A stretch of 64,000 bases of DNA, taken from Agrypnia vestita (taxonomy: Eukaryota > Arthropoda > Insecta > Trichoptera > Phryganeidae). The stretch is taken from assembly GCA_016648135.1 (NCBI GenBank), contig JADDOH010011087.1, positions 62,001-126,000 on the forward strand. Direction: 5' to 3'. Positions 44,996 to 56,692 of the stretch are shown in pieces. The position numbers and the translations under genes were made by a program. Numbering within the stretch: the first letter of the stretch is position 1; the number at the start of each line of letters is the position of its first letter. Under the pieces are notes generated by a model. The model saw nothing but the letters and a program-made list of their open reading frames with translations, was not told the DNA's origin and searched no databases.

Positions 44996-45249
44996 AAGGG
45001 TTGGTTTCGATTACGCGACATTTTTGTATTTATCACTAGCGTTCAGAACCAGTCTCGGGAAGGACGCGAAAGGCTTGCGCAAGACGTAATTTGAATGATT
45101 ACCGATCACCGTAAATAGGACGTAATTTGAATAATTGCCCATCTACAAGCGATATTGCAGTGTTGCAGTTTTCTAATTGGTAACAATAGAAATAGATGAT
45201 CATTAATTAAAAAACGTTAAAACATTATTTTATATAAAAATATGTTCTA

Positions 45250-45870
45250 AGAACAAAGTTACTGGATTTTGTCCCCAGAGAGATGATTAATTAATTAAGG
45301 ATAAATTGTAGAAGTCTCACTAATTTCTATATGAGAAAAGTGGATGAAATATATGATGGCTCAGATCTTACAACCTGTAATTATTATAGAAGTCTCACAG
45401 AAACGAAACTATGAATGTGAGAAACTTTGTGGAAGTCTTTTTATACGATAGCCCAGGGCATACAACCTGTATGAGCTGGCTTAAGTGATCACTCTACACA
45501 ATGTAACTTTCACCAATTCCACCGTAAGAACATCCAACCACACATAATCAAATTTTTTAAAGTTCTATATACGTTCAAATCGTAGTCTTTTCTCATGAAC
45601 TAGTTGGTATACATAGATTTTTCGCAGCTGTTTTATATTAAATTATTTAAGTGTAATAAGTATGGAGTAATAAGAAAAAAAATAATATATACCTGAAATT
45701 CTTACGAATTATTTTAAAATATTTAAATATTAGAATGCCCCTGAAAAACAGTATTTTCAATTTTTCAACTCCTTTCATGTATTTACCAGTATATATTTTA
45801 TATAGGTATATTTTAAGAACACATTTATTAAGTATCTGTGTTCTTAGAACTTACCCTCATATAAAAATAA
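45250..45870. mobile_element. foldback MITE family A, rearranged copy
   Basis: The left outer end ATGTTCTAAGAACAAAGTTA leads into GGATTTTGTCCCC and GATAAATTGTAGAAGTCTCA. The ATTATAGAAGTCTCACAGAA segment then repeats 90 bp later, so the left arm is partly duplicated. The right outer end is GTGTTCTTAGAAC near 45840. The right inner arm is largely lost. Confidence 0.65.
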
Positions 45871-46320
45871 AGTTAACATTAAACTTGTTACCTCTAAGTT
45901 AGTTTAATAATGTTTTTATATTTTATTACTTAAGTTTCGAGAGAAACGGAATCTCTCATCGACAGGTGAAGTATTAAACTGACTAGTTTTAAATATAGAA
46001 TGTTTACATTAATAAGGTTCAAATGCAAATAATTAATTGGTCAGGTATTGACAAAATGAACTTAAATTACTGATATAAGAGTGGTTGTAATGGGAATATT
46101 AAGAAAAGACGAAAAGAGTTAATGAAAGAAATATTGGCAGATACTGGAAACTCGACACCCTCGCTGAGAATGTGCATTATATACATTATACGCATTACTA
46201 ATTCTCACCGTTTATTTTCACATTTCCCCTTTATTATTATATTTTATCTATGTTAAATTAATATTTTTATGTAAATGTTAAGTTTTTTGTATTCTGTCGG
46301 ATAACCAAATAAATAAACCG
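45871..46320. other. dispersed AT-rich repeat then intergenic
   Basis: 45888-45985 (TTACCTCTAAGTTAGTTTAA, GGAATCTCTCATCGACAGGT) repeats 12690-12810. Nothing else is recognised. Confidence 0.4.
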
Positions 46321-46324
46321 AATA

Positions 46325-46445
46325 TTAGAGGATGGCACTGTTAAAAGCTCGAACAACCGATTAACGTGCATGAGAAGATGTATGAAAGTGAACGAGTGAA
46401 AAAGTGGTGTGCCTGGACAGAAGAATGATCTATCCATAGGGAGAA
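46325..46445 (+). pseudogene. RTE-like LINE family A scrap
   Basis: GAGGATGGCACTGTTAAAAG, GCATGAGAAGATGTATGAAA and AAGTGGTGTGCC follow the end of the family A gene with deletions. Confidence 0.6.
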
Positions 46446-46454
46446 ATGACATGA

Positions 46455-47010
46455 TTTGTTTTTTAAATTTATTTATTTAATTTATGGTACAAATACAGTT
46501 CTTATATATACATATCAGATTAAACTTTTTTTTAAAATACTTGGTAGTCATGTAGACCTTATCAGTAAAGAGAAGCTCTTGAGTCTGATGAGGGAGCTAC
46601 AGTTCTTATTCCTTATTATAATATATAGGTACATAGTATATACAAGTTATTTATTAATACAGTAAAAAAGGTAAATTGATAATGAAAGTATTGGAGTTAT
46701 TTTGAAAAAAGCTATAGGTTTAAATGATTTGTGAATTTAAGTTTGATTTTAGGAAAATTTTAATTTTTTTGATTTGCTGTGAGAGGTTACTTATGCATCG
46801 TATCTCGATAGGTAAGTTATTATAGTGATTAATGGCTTTATAAATATAGTGATGCTGCATTTGGGTTGTTTTACATTTAGGCATTATAAATTTTTTACCA
46901 TTTCTCATAAGTTTGAAATATTCCTGGTTTTCTGTAGGGTTTTTTTCTTTACATATTTTTAATATGGAAACTTGATTGAAAATATCATCTACGTTTGGTA
47001 CTGGAAACAA
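46455..47010 (-). pseudogene. LINE C-terminus and 3' UTR
   Basis: The minus-strand frame 47010-46720 reads H-H-Y-I-Y-K-A-I-N-H-Y-N-N-L-P-I-E-I-R, then K-K-I-K-I-F-L-K-S-N-L, the usual final helix region of CR1/jockey-type reverse transcriptases. An AT-rich UTR follows down to an AAATAAATAAATTT tail at about 46460. Confidence 0.65.
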
Positions 47011-47289
47011 TTTAAAGAGATCTATTGTTGGAAACGTAGATTTTTTTTTCAGTTAGTTATGATGATTAGTTAGTTTTAATGCTGTGAGAAAATACCGAGA
47101 ACTTATTACTTTTTAGGTTATTTTATTTAGGGCTTTCGCGGTTAGATCTATGTAGGTACATACTGTCTAAATCAAAGGTCGCATCACATGTTGATTGTAG
47201 TGAGGAGACCAAGCGAGCATACATTCAAACCTGCATTAAAAGCACTGGCAGGAGACACCGAAATGTGGCAAAAAGATAAGTGGGTCGAT

Positions 47290-47441
47290 TAGAAAAAAAA
47301 AACACAAACTTTGAAGTCGCTCATCTCCATAACTAATGGTATTGCGACATTGATGTCCGAATATTTTCGACTCATAATTTAGCTAGGTATCTATCTACCT
47401 GTTTTGTAAGTATTATGGACTAGCTCTGTTACACCCTGTAT
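47290..47441. mobile_element. foldback MITE family B, single arm
   Basis: Only the right arm is present: CAAACTTTGAAGTCGCTCAT, TTTTCGACTCATAATTTAGC and the end GTTACACCCTGTATG. Confidence 0.6.
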
Positions 47442-47842
47442 GATTCATATTAACCAACACGGAATGCCGCCGACCCAAAGACACGACCTTTTTCATGTAG
47501 TTGAGATGGTGATAACTGACAGTGTACAGGCAAAAGATGAGTCATTTGTTTTTTTTAATTCAGTTATTTACGTATACAAGGCTGAACAACGTAAACAAAA
47601 ATAAAATAAGGAAAAATATACGGAAGATTGCAATCCTCTTCTGAAATTCGAATCTTGTATTGCTGGATGGTAATGGTCTGCTTCCGCGTATATAAATTCG
47701 TTAATTAAATATATTACAATAATCTATTATATGTACATATATTATAAAGAATACAGTTACTTTTCATAATTTTAACAAACATTTATCATTAACCAAATTA
47801 TACAAATTAGCGATGTTTTCAAAACTGTGTTGTGTACCTAAT
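47442..47842. other. intergenic, nothing recognised
   Basis: AT-rich spacer without supported features. Confidence 0.35.
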
Positions 47843-48095
47843 AATGGACTTTCTAGTGACATAAAGGGAATAAATAATATAAGTCTTCAATAAGCAACTG
47901 AAAAGACTTGTATTGGAGAGGAGATAGTTCATAAATCATATTTGTTCAAAAATTTGATGTGTTTATGTATAGTAGACTTTCTAGTTACATAAAGGAGATA
48001 AATATAGTAAGACTTTTCAATAAGTAACTGGAAAGACTTGTGTTGCAAGGGATATAGTTCATAAATCATAATTGTTCAAAAATTTGACGTGTTTA
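47843..48095 (+). repeat. tandem duplication, 128-bp period
   Basis: GACTTTCTAGTGACATAAAG at 47847 and GACTTTCTAGTTACATAAAG at 47975 begin two units. Both continue CTTCAATAAGCAACTG-like, GATATAGTTCATAAATCAT and TGTTCAAAAATTTGA. Confidence 0.85.
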
Positions 48096-48383
48096 TCTGT
48101 AATTAAAAGTTATTAATTGTTAAATTTATTCTGTGTAGTTCTTCTATACTATAGTCATTGAGGTCCTCTCATACCAGCATACTTTTGCTCCCTGGGGGCT
48201 ATTTTTCTTATTTTTAATTATATTTGTTATTACTCTATTTCTATGTATTCTAATATAAATAAATAAGTAAATATAATAAAAATCATGATTTTTGTAAAAC
48301 AATTAAAAGTGTGAAAATACAAACCATGAAGAATTTTTAACAATTTTATTATTTTTTTGTAAGTATGCTAGAAACACCAAGAT

Positions 48384-48840
48384 ATAAGTGTACGAAACGC
48401 TCATTAGGCCAGTGCTCACGTACGCAGCTGAGACGCGGGTGCTAAGAGGAATGAGCGAGCACCGGACGTTTTTGAAAGGAAAATTTCGAGGCGTATCTTC
48501 GGGCGGTTATAGAAAATGAACTTTGGCTCAGACATTACAAAAATAAGCTCTACGCTCTGTTTAAGGAGCCAAAAGTCACAAAATTTGTAAAACTGAGAAG
48601 ACTTCTGTGGCTGGGTCATGTGGAGAGAATGACCGAGCAACAAGCACCAATGTCCCTGCCGATAGGGCGCAGGAGCTTAGGAAGGCCAAAATTAAGATGG
48701 AGCGACAACGTCCTCAAAGACATTTCTGCTTTGGAGCTTCTGAACTGGAGAGAGCTGACACTAAACCGAGATAAGTGGAGGAAGACTCTTGAGGAGGCCA
48801 AGACCCACCAGGGGTTGTAGAGCCAAGAGATGATGATGAT
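48384..48840 (+). pseudogene. RTE-like LINE family B, 3' end with (GAT)n tail
   Basis: The first frame reads V-Y-E-T-L-I-R-P-V-L-T-Y-A-A-E-T. After frameshifts, 48605-48820 reads L-W-L-G-H-V-E-R-M-T, then G-R-P-K-L-R-W-S-D-N-V and K-W-R-K-T-L-E-E-A-K to a stop. A GATGATGATGATGATGATT tail follows. It is the reference copy for the family B pieces at 28791-29010 and 34070-34232. The polymerase core is absent. Confidence 0.8.
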
Positions 48841-50084
48841 GATGATTCTAGAAGAATCATAATATGTTGACATTTCCTGAGAGAAATCCCCCCCCCCCTT
48901 TTTTATCCCCTCTCGATAGTCTTGCAAGCGTACAATGAAGCTGCTAGTTTCCAAATTATCCATATTATGATTTTTATACCATCACAAAATACTCATTTGT
49001 ACTATGAGATACCGGACGTACTTATTGAGAAATATCAAGACATCTGTCAAATGTTAATATTTCTGTAATTGTAGTTGAATTTTGGCTCTAATTAAATATT
49101 TTGACACTATGTACGATGTAAAATAATTAGTAAATTCATTTTAAACAAATTGATTTCTACCGGCTTTTAATATAATATTCGTAAATATTGTGTATAATAT
49201 TCATCTAAAATTAACAAACTTCAATATGTTATATAATAGGAGTCGAGACATGATTGTTATGATAGCGCAAATCAATGATAATAGATCCGTAAGTGAGAGA
49301 ACACTGAAGGGTGTGGAAATGCGGGATATATTCATGGTTCATTTTCGCATACCTAACACAACATTGGTTGGGTTATGTTAGGTTGAGTGTATAGTACTGT
49401 CCCGTTAAATATATTAAAAAATCACGATTGTTATTTTTGCGTTTTACTTAAACATTATGTTGTACCTGTATCATATGTTATCTGCCGAAATCCCCCGAAC
49501 TTAAATGTCATAATATCCAAACATTTCAGGTTTGATACTACGACGTAAGTCCGGCAGTTGCCGGTTCCTACTCTATCAGCCCCGGCGCGGTTCGTCGACT
49601 TTTAACCTCTACAAGATCACCTTCGCCTTTTTAACGCCATCTAACGTTAAGCAAAATCTTCAAACAGCTATGACGCATTCCGTACATTCTGGCTCCATCG
49701 TCGCATTTGATTTAACTGTCTCGATTAGCATAAATCTGACAGTCGAATTGGCAATATAAATTCTTCTAGCGTTGCTCTTTCGTTGCTACACCCGCAGCGT
49801 CGACGACAATAATTGCTACATTCTCGTACCTGACGCGTTAGACCCGCACGTGTGTATCACTGAATTTCAATTGTTTGAGACGCGTGTGCAAATGATGCTA
49901 ATCGACATTTAGTCGGTAAAATCGCAGTCATCAATTGGGTAAAATACGTTCCGAGGGCATTTTGAAAATGATCTTTCTGATCCAGTAGCGATGTGATTGT
50001 AGATTCTAGGAATTTTGAACGACGCCATTATTTATACAATAATACATTTATACGTTTTCATCCAGAAACCGCCGAGATGGGATT
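48841..50084. other. intergenic, nothing firmly recognised
   Basis: 49540-49900 is GC-richer with no motif. GTTGGGTTATGTTAGGTTGA near 49367 is a common insect-type simple motif. No gene is supported. Confidence 0.35.
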
Positions 50085-50395
50085 TCTACGAGGCATAGTA
50101 GGAGTTGCCAGAAGGGAATGTCTCGAAGTAGAACCCTTTTTAATGGTTATCGAGAAATTACATTTACGGTGGCTGGGACATATCCTGCGGATGCCGGCAG
50201 ATGACTGCCAAAGCGGATATTCCAGGCAAGACAAGAAGGCAGAAAACCAAGGGGCCGTCTTGGAGGAGCTGGCGCAAACAGTTGGAGGACTGCTGCGATG
50301 CTAGGTTGCAGATAAATTGGGTTGACGCACGTGGAGAGCGTTGCCCAAGATAAGGGGATAAGGGGTAGAAGAAAAAGAAGAAGAAGATTGTAATA
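50085..50395 (+). pseudogene. RTE-like LINE 3'-end remnant with GAAGAAGAAG tail
   Basis: Reads L-R-W-L-G-H-I-L-R-M-P-A-D (from about 50160), then indels, then a TGGAGGAGCTGGCG segment and an AGAAAAAGAAGAAGAAGATT tail. The layout equals that of 5697-5985. Confidence 0.6.
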
Positions 50396-50506
50396 TTTTA
50401 GACTATTTCGTACGCCTTGTCGCGTACGAAATAAACTTGAACCCTCGTCTGACCGTGTATACGAGTGGGAATTTAAACCCCGGTCAATTTATTTTAAAAA
50501 CCTTCA

Positions 50507-50913
50507 TACAGAGAGTCTCATCGCTAGTAGCAAAAACTTTACAGGTTCCTTCGTAATAAGTCCTTTCATAGTAAGTCCTTTACAGGTTCCTTCATAATAA
50601 GATTCCTTCATAATAAGTGGAAAATGTTCAAGCAACCATGACCAATAATAATAATAGTTATGGAGATATGCAATATCAAAGTTTAGATTTATGTTTTAAT
50701 ATTTCTGACTTATTTTTTGCAAAGAGTTGAACTATCATTCATTCGCTCTAACACATTTTTTTTACAGGGTTTTAAACGAAAACTTCGATAATGCATATCT
50801 CCATAACTCTTGATATTAATTAGGTCATGCTGAGCTTGAATATGTTCGACCCATTATCAAGAAAGGAATCCACTTGTAAAGTTATTGCTTCTAGCTGTGA
50901 GATACCTTGTATA
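50507..50913. mobile_element. foldback MITE family B, rearranged
   Basis: The left end ATACAGAGAGTCTCATCGCT and right end CTAGCTGTGAGATACCTTGT pair. A short direct repeat of TTCCTTCRTAATAAG-type units (50545-50620) has expanded within the left arm. Confidence 0.7.
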
Positions 50914-50929
50914 GTGGTGTGCTATATAA

Positions 50930-51110
50930 TAATCATCCCGTTGGTCCCTCATGACTGAGGATCGCGATCTTCATGACGTCCCGCCCTCTTGACTGTTCTC
51001 CTCCATCCTTCGCAGCATCCTGCAAATCTTAACGCTGTCACCAGAGAAGTGCCCGTAGATGTTTTATCTTGAGCTTCTCCAAGCTATCTTCTCTTCTGGC
51101 AAGATGTCAA
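50930..51110. repeat. GC-richer dispersed-repeat-like block
   Basis: Contains GGTCCCTCATGACTGAGGAT and CGATCTTCATGACGTCCCGC, a block of the sort often seen in arthropod RTE-derived repeats. No second copy is in the window, so the assignment is weak. Confidence 0.3.
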
Positions 51111-51356
51111 AAAAATTGAGGATTCGTGGTTGAGAGTCTCTCCATGATTTTGAGTTCTTGTAATATGTAATATGTAATATGGAGGCGTTTATATAGGCAA
51201 GCGTCTGCAATACCACGTCTCAAAGGCATAAATCCGCCGTGCACCCGCATAAAGTTAATATACTTAAATTACTTACTTTATTAGCATAATAATTTTCTGG
51301 TGACATTATTTATATTAAAAAAAAAATACTTTGTATAAAACTACTATTATTGAATA

Positions 51357-51607
51357 ATCAACATGTTTCGGGGCCAATGGTCCTATCATCAGGATAAAAC
51401 CACTATTTATTTAATAATCAACTTCGGGGCCAATGGTTCTTTTATCAGAATACGTTGTATCCTGATGAAGGAAATGTTGGCCCTGAAACATGTTGATTAT
51501 TTGTCACCACTATTATTGAATAATCAAATTTTTTCGTAGCCAATGGTCCTTTGATCAGAATACTTCGTATCCTGATGAAGGGAACGTTGGCCCCGAAACA
51601 TGTTGAT
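51357..51607. ncRNA. cluster of hammerhead-like motifs in both orientations
   Basis: Three complete 39-nt motifs: minus 51357-51395, plus 51459-51497 and plus 51569-51607. Two degenerate minus copies lie at 51417-51448 and 51523-51558. Each complete copy reads ATC-CTGATGA, a variable stem II, GAAA, CATG, TT, GAT. In hammerhead terms stem I is ATC/GAT (3 bp), stem III is the self-complementary ACATGT and the cleavage base is T. In the 51459 copy stem II is AGG/CCT directly next to the core; in the other two it has one or two mismatched bases at its base. Short palindromic stem III types are known to act as dimers. No coding sequence is attached. Confidence 0.55.
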
Positions 51608-51659
51608 TACTCAATAAATAGTGGTTTTATACGAAGTATATGTATTCTTTTTACTCGCT

Positions 51660-53365
51660 TTCTTTTAACTCGTAGCGTCTGCTTGCTTGTTTGTCTGACG
51701 AAAAAACTTTGGATCGATTTTTGACCCTTTTCCCGTGATCAAATCGAGGTGAAACTTTGCAGGCAGACTCGTGGCGACGATAAAAATGATCTAACAAATT
51801 TTCGTTTTAAAAAATTAATAATTATAGTATAATTTTGGATTTTTAGAAATTTTAATAGTTTTTTCAAATTGGTATCATTCTTTATGAGTAATTAGCCCGA
51901 CGTGTGTATAGACACGAAACCTGATTCAAAGCGAAAGGGAGTATTGTAAAAACTTGGTTTTTATGGGTTAGTTTTTTTATTAATATAAAGTTAATATAGT
52001 TAAGCACACGACAACTTATTTTGTGTACCAACATAAAAACAATAAAGAACATAAAAAAAATCTATATTTTTATTACATTACTAAGGTATCGTATAACGTA
52101 TACCACCGTACATCTAGCTATATAAATTTTCACTCCACGACGATTCCAAACACCGCGCATGTGTTTAGAATTGCCTTGGTGGCCCACACAACTTTTTTGT
52201 TTAATTTTTTTGTCCCTGTTACGATCATTTTAATATTTTAAAAATATATATTGCCGAGCCAAAGGTTAAATAGGTTAGTTTCTACCCATGAAAAATGTAC
52301 ATTCGTGCGAAATTTAAAAATGCTGTGCTAACGCCCAAAAAAATTTTTTAATTTAACTCGCTTTATTTAGTTCAATTATAGAGGCTCGGAAATACATCCG
52401 GTTTCTTTGGTACTTATTTAGAGACGCAAACTATTTTTTTAATAAATTGAAAAATTTCAGCAGTAGAATAAAATAGTGGAAAAATGGCTACTCATTTATC
52501 TTCGCTCTCCATCAACGTAGACGTAAGCAGAGAGGATAGAAAGCAATTCTCTTCTGTCCAAGTATACCATCATTTCTTCATCATATATCTTCCCGTACAA
52601 GATTTTTGTATGTTTCATTTACTATATCCTCTTTACATGCTTTTATTTAACTGTCTTTGTCTGTCGTTTGTTGCGGTGTAATCTTGTAATTGATTTTTCA
52701 CCAACTTCCCGACTAGCTAGAGCCCTGAAACTTTCATCATTTACGTAAAGTGGATGACTGTACATTGTTAAATCATTTTCGACAAGATTTGGTAATTATT
52801 TCGATTACCATTTATAATCACGTCACTCACATTCAAGTAGTAATCACGTCATACACAAGCAAGAGCCGTAGAAACAGCTGAAGAACACGCCGTTCAAAAA
52901 AGTTGTTTTAAACTTATTTGGATACTGCATGGGCGATGTTAAAAAATGATTGAATTTTTTTTTTTTTAATATTTATGTATCAATCTTTCTCAATTGTTTT
53001 TATTATTTTTGTTGACTGTGTTACACATCCTTCTAATTCGTTCATTCTTCATTCCGTACAACATATATTTTTCACACGTAGAACGTAAGAGCGTTATACC
53101 ATCTTAGTAATCCTTACTTAATCCAATCGACTGTGTTACATTCAGATCTGCATTAGATCCTATGTTTATGATTTTCTACGTTCATTTTTAATTCTCTATT
53201 ATAAAACAGGAATAATAATATAACGAACTAATAATAATTAAGTATAATTTTTTTTGAATGCCAGTTAAAGTTTTATTGTATTTGATTAATTTTGTTACTT
53301 ATTTGCTAATAATATTTTTATATATATGTTGTGAGAGCGCACTTACTTAATTTTGTGCACGGAGG
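51660..53365. other. intergenic, AT-rich; one RTE scrap
   Basis: Only GCAGAGAGGATAGAAAGCAA at 52532 (RTE family A end, minus strand) is recognisable. The other open frames (52023-52241, 52484-52681) have no motif. Confidence 0.4.
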
Positions 53366-53369
53366 GATA

Positions 53370-53440
53370 ATTATTAATTAATTATAGAAGTCTCACAGAG
53401 ACGAAGCTTCTTCTCTATGAGACTTATCTTACTACATATT
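53370..53440. mobile_element. foldback MITE family A, minimal scrap
   Basis: GGATAATTATTAATTAATTA and TAGAAGTCTCACAGAGACGA run straight into CTTCTCTATGAGACTTATCT, so only the outer parts of both arms remain. Confidence 0.65.
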
Positions 53441-53494
53441 TTTTACCTTCTTCTTCAAATATGCAAAATTATTTTGTGACGTAATTATAATTTG

Positions 53495-53643
53495 TATAAA
53501 ATAACTTTGTAAACACCACTTTTTTATCGAAAAAAATCAACATGTTTCGAAGCCAATGGTTTCTTCGTCAGGACGAAGCCATTGGCTTCGAAAAATGTTG
53601 AATTTTTTCAATAAAAAAGTGGTGTTTACAAAGTTATTTTATA
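53495..53643. repeat. near-perfect palindrome with a hammerhead-like motif
   Basis: Arms 53495-53569 and 53572-53643 are complementary over about 72 bp with a few differences. The minus strand (53573-53536) reads CTGACGA, a GAAG/CTTC-type stem II, GAAA, palindromic ACATGT, then T and GAT, like the cluster at 51357-51607. The opposite arm carries a decayed version (GAAAAATG). It could be a head-to-head pair of short elements. Confidence 0.75.
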
Positions 53644-53865
53644 TAAATTACATATTTTTTAATTTATATGAATTTTGCAGTATTTTCTGTTTTGACGTTT
53701 AATTTGCCTGTTTTTCTAAATGTATATTTTCCGCTTGAAGCGTGATAAATGATAGACACAGATATATATACTATAAGTGCAGATGATGGTAACCGTGGGT
53801 AAACCATATTATGCACAAAACAAGTTGATTTCCAATTCAGATACATTACATATTGAGTATAATTT

Positions 53866-54560
53866 ACTCATTTACTCACCGAGATTAGTCTCCAATGATA
53901 TTTCCCCTTGTGGAAGTCTCCATTCGTTTACATCCGCGTCGTTTGACGATGATTCCACTTCTCTTCCAGGTCGAATAATTTATACAACAGTATTATATCA
54001 CTTTAAAAAAATCACTTTAAATTTGCAACGTTAATTGCAATATTTCTAAGAGTTACAGGAACGTGTTCAAGATTCAGAAGAAATCACAATAATTATCAAA
54101 TTTTGGCGTTTCTAATATCTATAACACTGTCTAAACACGTAAAACCGGAATAGTCCAAATCGATATCGCTCACTTTAATTGTAGGTAATATATCAACGTA
54201 TTTAAAATTCAGTTTGGTGTATTTTTAATCGATTTAGTTCTGAAGAATGCGGTATAAATTCTTCAAATAACACGTTAACGACAATGTTTTTTTAAATACT
54301 TTTTTTTAATATATTTTTTTTGTTTACATTTTGGTGTGTTGAGTAATGTTTACATGCGCGATTACTATCGTTCATATGTCGATAGTTAAACGGATGACTC
54401 GAGCCGGCTGGCGTTGCGGACAGTGGCCGAGCACACCACCCCGCGCAAGTTTAAATAGCTTTTCGCGTCCTTGACACTGACGTATCGGTTGCACAGCTGA
54501 CACAGACACCGGGTGAGGTGGCGAGGACCTGCTAGTTTCCTCGTTGTTGACGGATCCTCG
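53866..54560 (-). other. first-exon-like repeat copy 2 (promoter, exon, splice donor)
   Basis: On the minus strand, 54545-54395 holds AGTGTCAAGGACGCGAAAAG, CTATTTAAACTTG (TATA-like) and GGGGTGGTGTGCTCGGCCAC, matching 3965-3890. Further on, about 53990-53880 has an open run (P-G-R-E-V-E-S-S-S-N-D-A-D-V, ending S-L-E-T-N-L) stopping at a donor CTCG|GTGAGTA near 53880. The shared ATCGTCAAAC lies before the donor in both loci. The next exon is not found. The gene or element it belongs to is unknown. Confidence 0.4.
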
Positions 54561-54883
54561 ACATTTTCGTGAGGACCTTTCAACTCGTGTTCAATTTTTT
54601 ATTTATGTTAAACATTCGAAATATGAGTGTTTTTTTTTTTTTAATTTTGCACTTTGGACGAGCTGTTTAGTGATAATTTTATTCCGTCGCGATCATTTCC
54701 TGAAAATAATATTCAATTTGCAACGTTTTTATAGAAATGATACGGCGGCATTATAAATAATCATTTACAATAAACTATGCACGTAGTAATGTTTACTGCG
54801 TGGAACATGATTACTTAACACATGGAATAAAAAAGCTAATTATTTACTGATGCATTTTTAATTTTTTCAATCAATCATAATAG

Positions 54884-54915
54884 ATTGATAATGCCCGCAC
54901 GAGGCGAAACGCTCT
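54884..54915 (+). other. very decayed hammerhead-like motif
   Basis: TTGATAATGCCCGCACGAGG followed by CGAAACGC has the GCC/GGC stem and GAAAC in the right places but two core substitutions (TTGATAA for CTGATGA). It is noted for its position 370 bp before a similar 3'-end-like segment at 55280. Confidence 0.2.
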
Positions 54916-55254
54916 CAAAAAATTAAAAATGTAGAATTAAAAAACGAGTGTTTTTCTCTCATATGTGCGAACATGGATTTCTATAAACTTACCGCCGAAG
55001 CAATAAAAATAATTATTTATATTTTTGCAAAAGTAATCTTTGCAATACACTCACTATCCTCTCTGCCCACACATGGAAACGACGTGACGCAAAGTTTTTC
55101 AAAATATTTAAATTTTAGCAGATACTCGTTTAGATTTTTATTTCATTGTTTTATAAGATTTTTTGTCAGTATTTTCGGATTTCGCCGAATTCTGTTTGAC
55201 CTCTGTCGACTTTATTATTAGCTATTATCATAAATTTAAAAAAAAATAACATTA

Positions 55255-55345
55255 CATTCATTTGTAACATAAGGAAACATCGTCGAAACCGGTTAGTTTT
55301 TCGGAAAATAAAATTTTGTTATGTAGTTTTGTTTATTTATGATAT
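55255..55345 (+). repeat. possible Penelope-like 3'-end remnant
   Basis: GAAACCGGTTAG contains a palindromic ACCGGT after GAAA. The following AATAAAATTTTGTTATGTAG and TTTATTTATGA run parallel to AATAAAACGTTGTGTATAAA and GTTTATCATGA after the motif at 60205. The upstream core is not recognisable. Confidence 0.3.
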
Positions 55346-55600
55346 ATGATATTATATATAATATATGATTTATTATTTAATGAGGAAAATATTAAAAACC
55401 TTTGAACTCTTGAATTTTTCATTTAATATTATTTTTTGATGATTGATTACTGATAATGATGACATCACGGTCAGCACTATCCGGCGCCATTTGTATCTGC
55501 AGCAATCCTGACGGCTTCCTGAAGTGAACCATTGGCTGCAGACTTTACTAAATCCGTCTATCTATCTAGTCGGCGAACTTCCACGGGGGCGGGCTCCCTC

Positions 55601-56021
55601 GACTCTGCTTTGTATAATACTGACGCTAAATTCTATTAAGTCTTCCGAACAATCTAGAAGATTGTAGAAAAAACTGGAATATTCGAAATTATACCAGAAG
55701 ATTCTAGAGAAAACATTTCGTAAGAATATGCGGTGAGGCGGAATAGTCTTGTTTTTGACTGCTGGCGATGTCATATAAACGAGCAAATAGAAGCTAACTA
55801 TGAATCTCTGCAATTGGCCATAGAAAGGGAACAAATGATGTACGAAAGGAGGTGAATAAAGATTATCTACTTGTTTGTGGATTATTCTAGTACGTGTAAC
55901 GATTAGTGCGAATCACGGATTAGTGTTCCAAATAAGGTTTGTGTCCAGTGACTTTGTGTAATAAATGAAAGTTTGATTTATAGCGTTTCATTTAATATCC
56001 CACCGATGCGAAGTTGTGACA
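55601..56021 (+). mobile_element. solo LTR, family 2
   Basis: Shares about 240 bp with 58295-58540, beginning GACTCTGCTTTGTATAATAC and including GAACAATCTAGAAGATTGTA and GGCCATAGAAAGGGA. It ends GAAGTTGTGACA, complementary to the TGTTACGAC start of the other copy. CATATAAACGAGC near 55772 is a TATA-like box. The 5' few bases are missing here. No internal genes. Confidence 0.6.
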
Positions 56022-56680
56022 ATACTTCACTCGCTAAAGTCAATTCAATAAGGGATCTGGGTGTGCTAGATTCTAAGCTCACTTTTAGAAACCACTTTGA
56101 TAACATCATAAACAAAGCATATTATAATATTTTCAATTTTGGGATTTATAACCAGAATTACTCATGACTTAAAAAATCCTCAAAGTCTACACTATATATC
56201 ACTAGTACGAAGTATCTTGGAATATTAGTCAGTTATTTGGTCACTTTATTATTCAATACATGTTGCGAGAATCGAAAGAGTGCAGAAAAAGTTTCTACGT
56301 GTTTTGTCCTACAAAGCTGGTCAGCACAATAACCTTCACAGCTTAGAGGATCGACTTGCCTTCTTCAAGATGCACAAACTTCCCGACGGAAAATATCCGA
56401 TGTGCTATACAAGATTCTCAGTGGAGCTATTGATTCTCTTTCTTTATCTGACATAAATTTTCATGTTAAACCCCGTATACGAAACCTGGAGTTCTTTAGA
56501 ATAAGCCAGCACTCTAATAATGTTGGTTATTTTTCTCCCATTACAAGAATGTGTCGTACTTTCAATGCATATTGTGCTGACCGTAATGTCGATGTTGATA
56601 TTTTTGCATACATCCTATCGTCATTCAAAATGTCACTTCTTCACATCATCCATTTTTTTGACGATAATCTAAACCCATAG
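56022..56680 (+). pseudogene. jockey/CR1-like LINE C-terminal region, frameshifted
   Basis: Segments in order: V-N-S-I-R-D-L-G-V-L-D-S-K-L-T-F (56040), then V-A-R-I-E-R-V-Q-K-K-F-L-R-V-L-S-Y (56262), then L-H-S-L-E-D-R-L-A-F-F-K-M (56335), then 56402-56680 with N-V-G-Y-F-S-P-I-T-R-M and a stop. At least two frame changes separate them. These are the post-palm parts of a non-LTR reverse transcriptase. Confidence 0.75.
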
Positions 56681-56692
56681 AACACATTAAAC

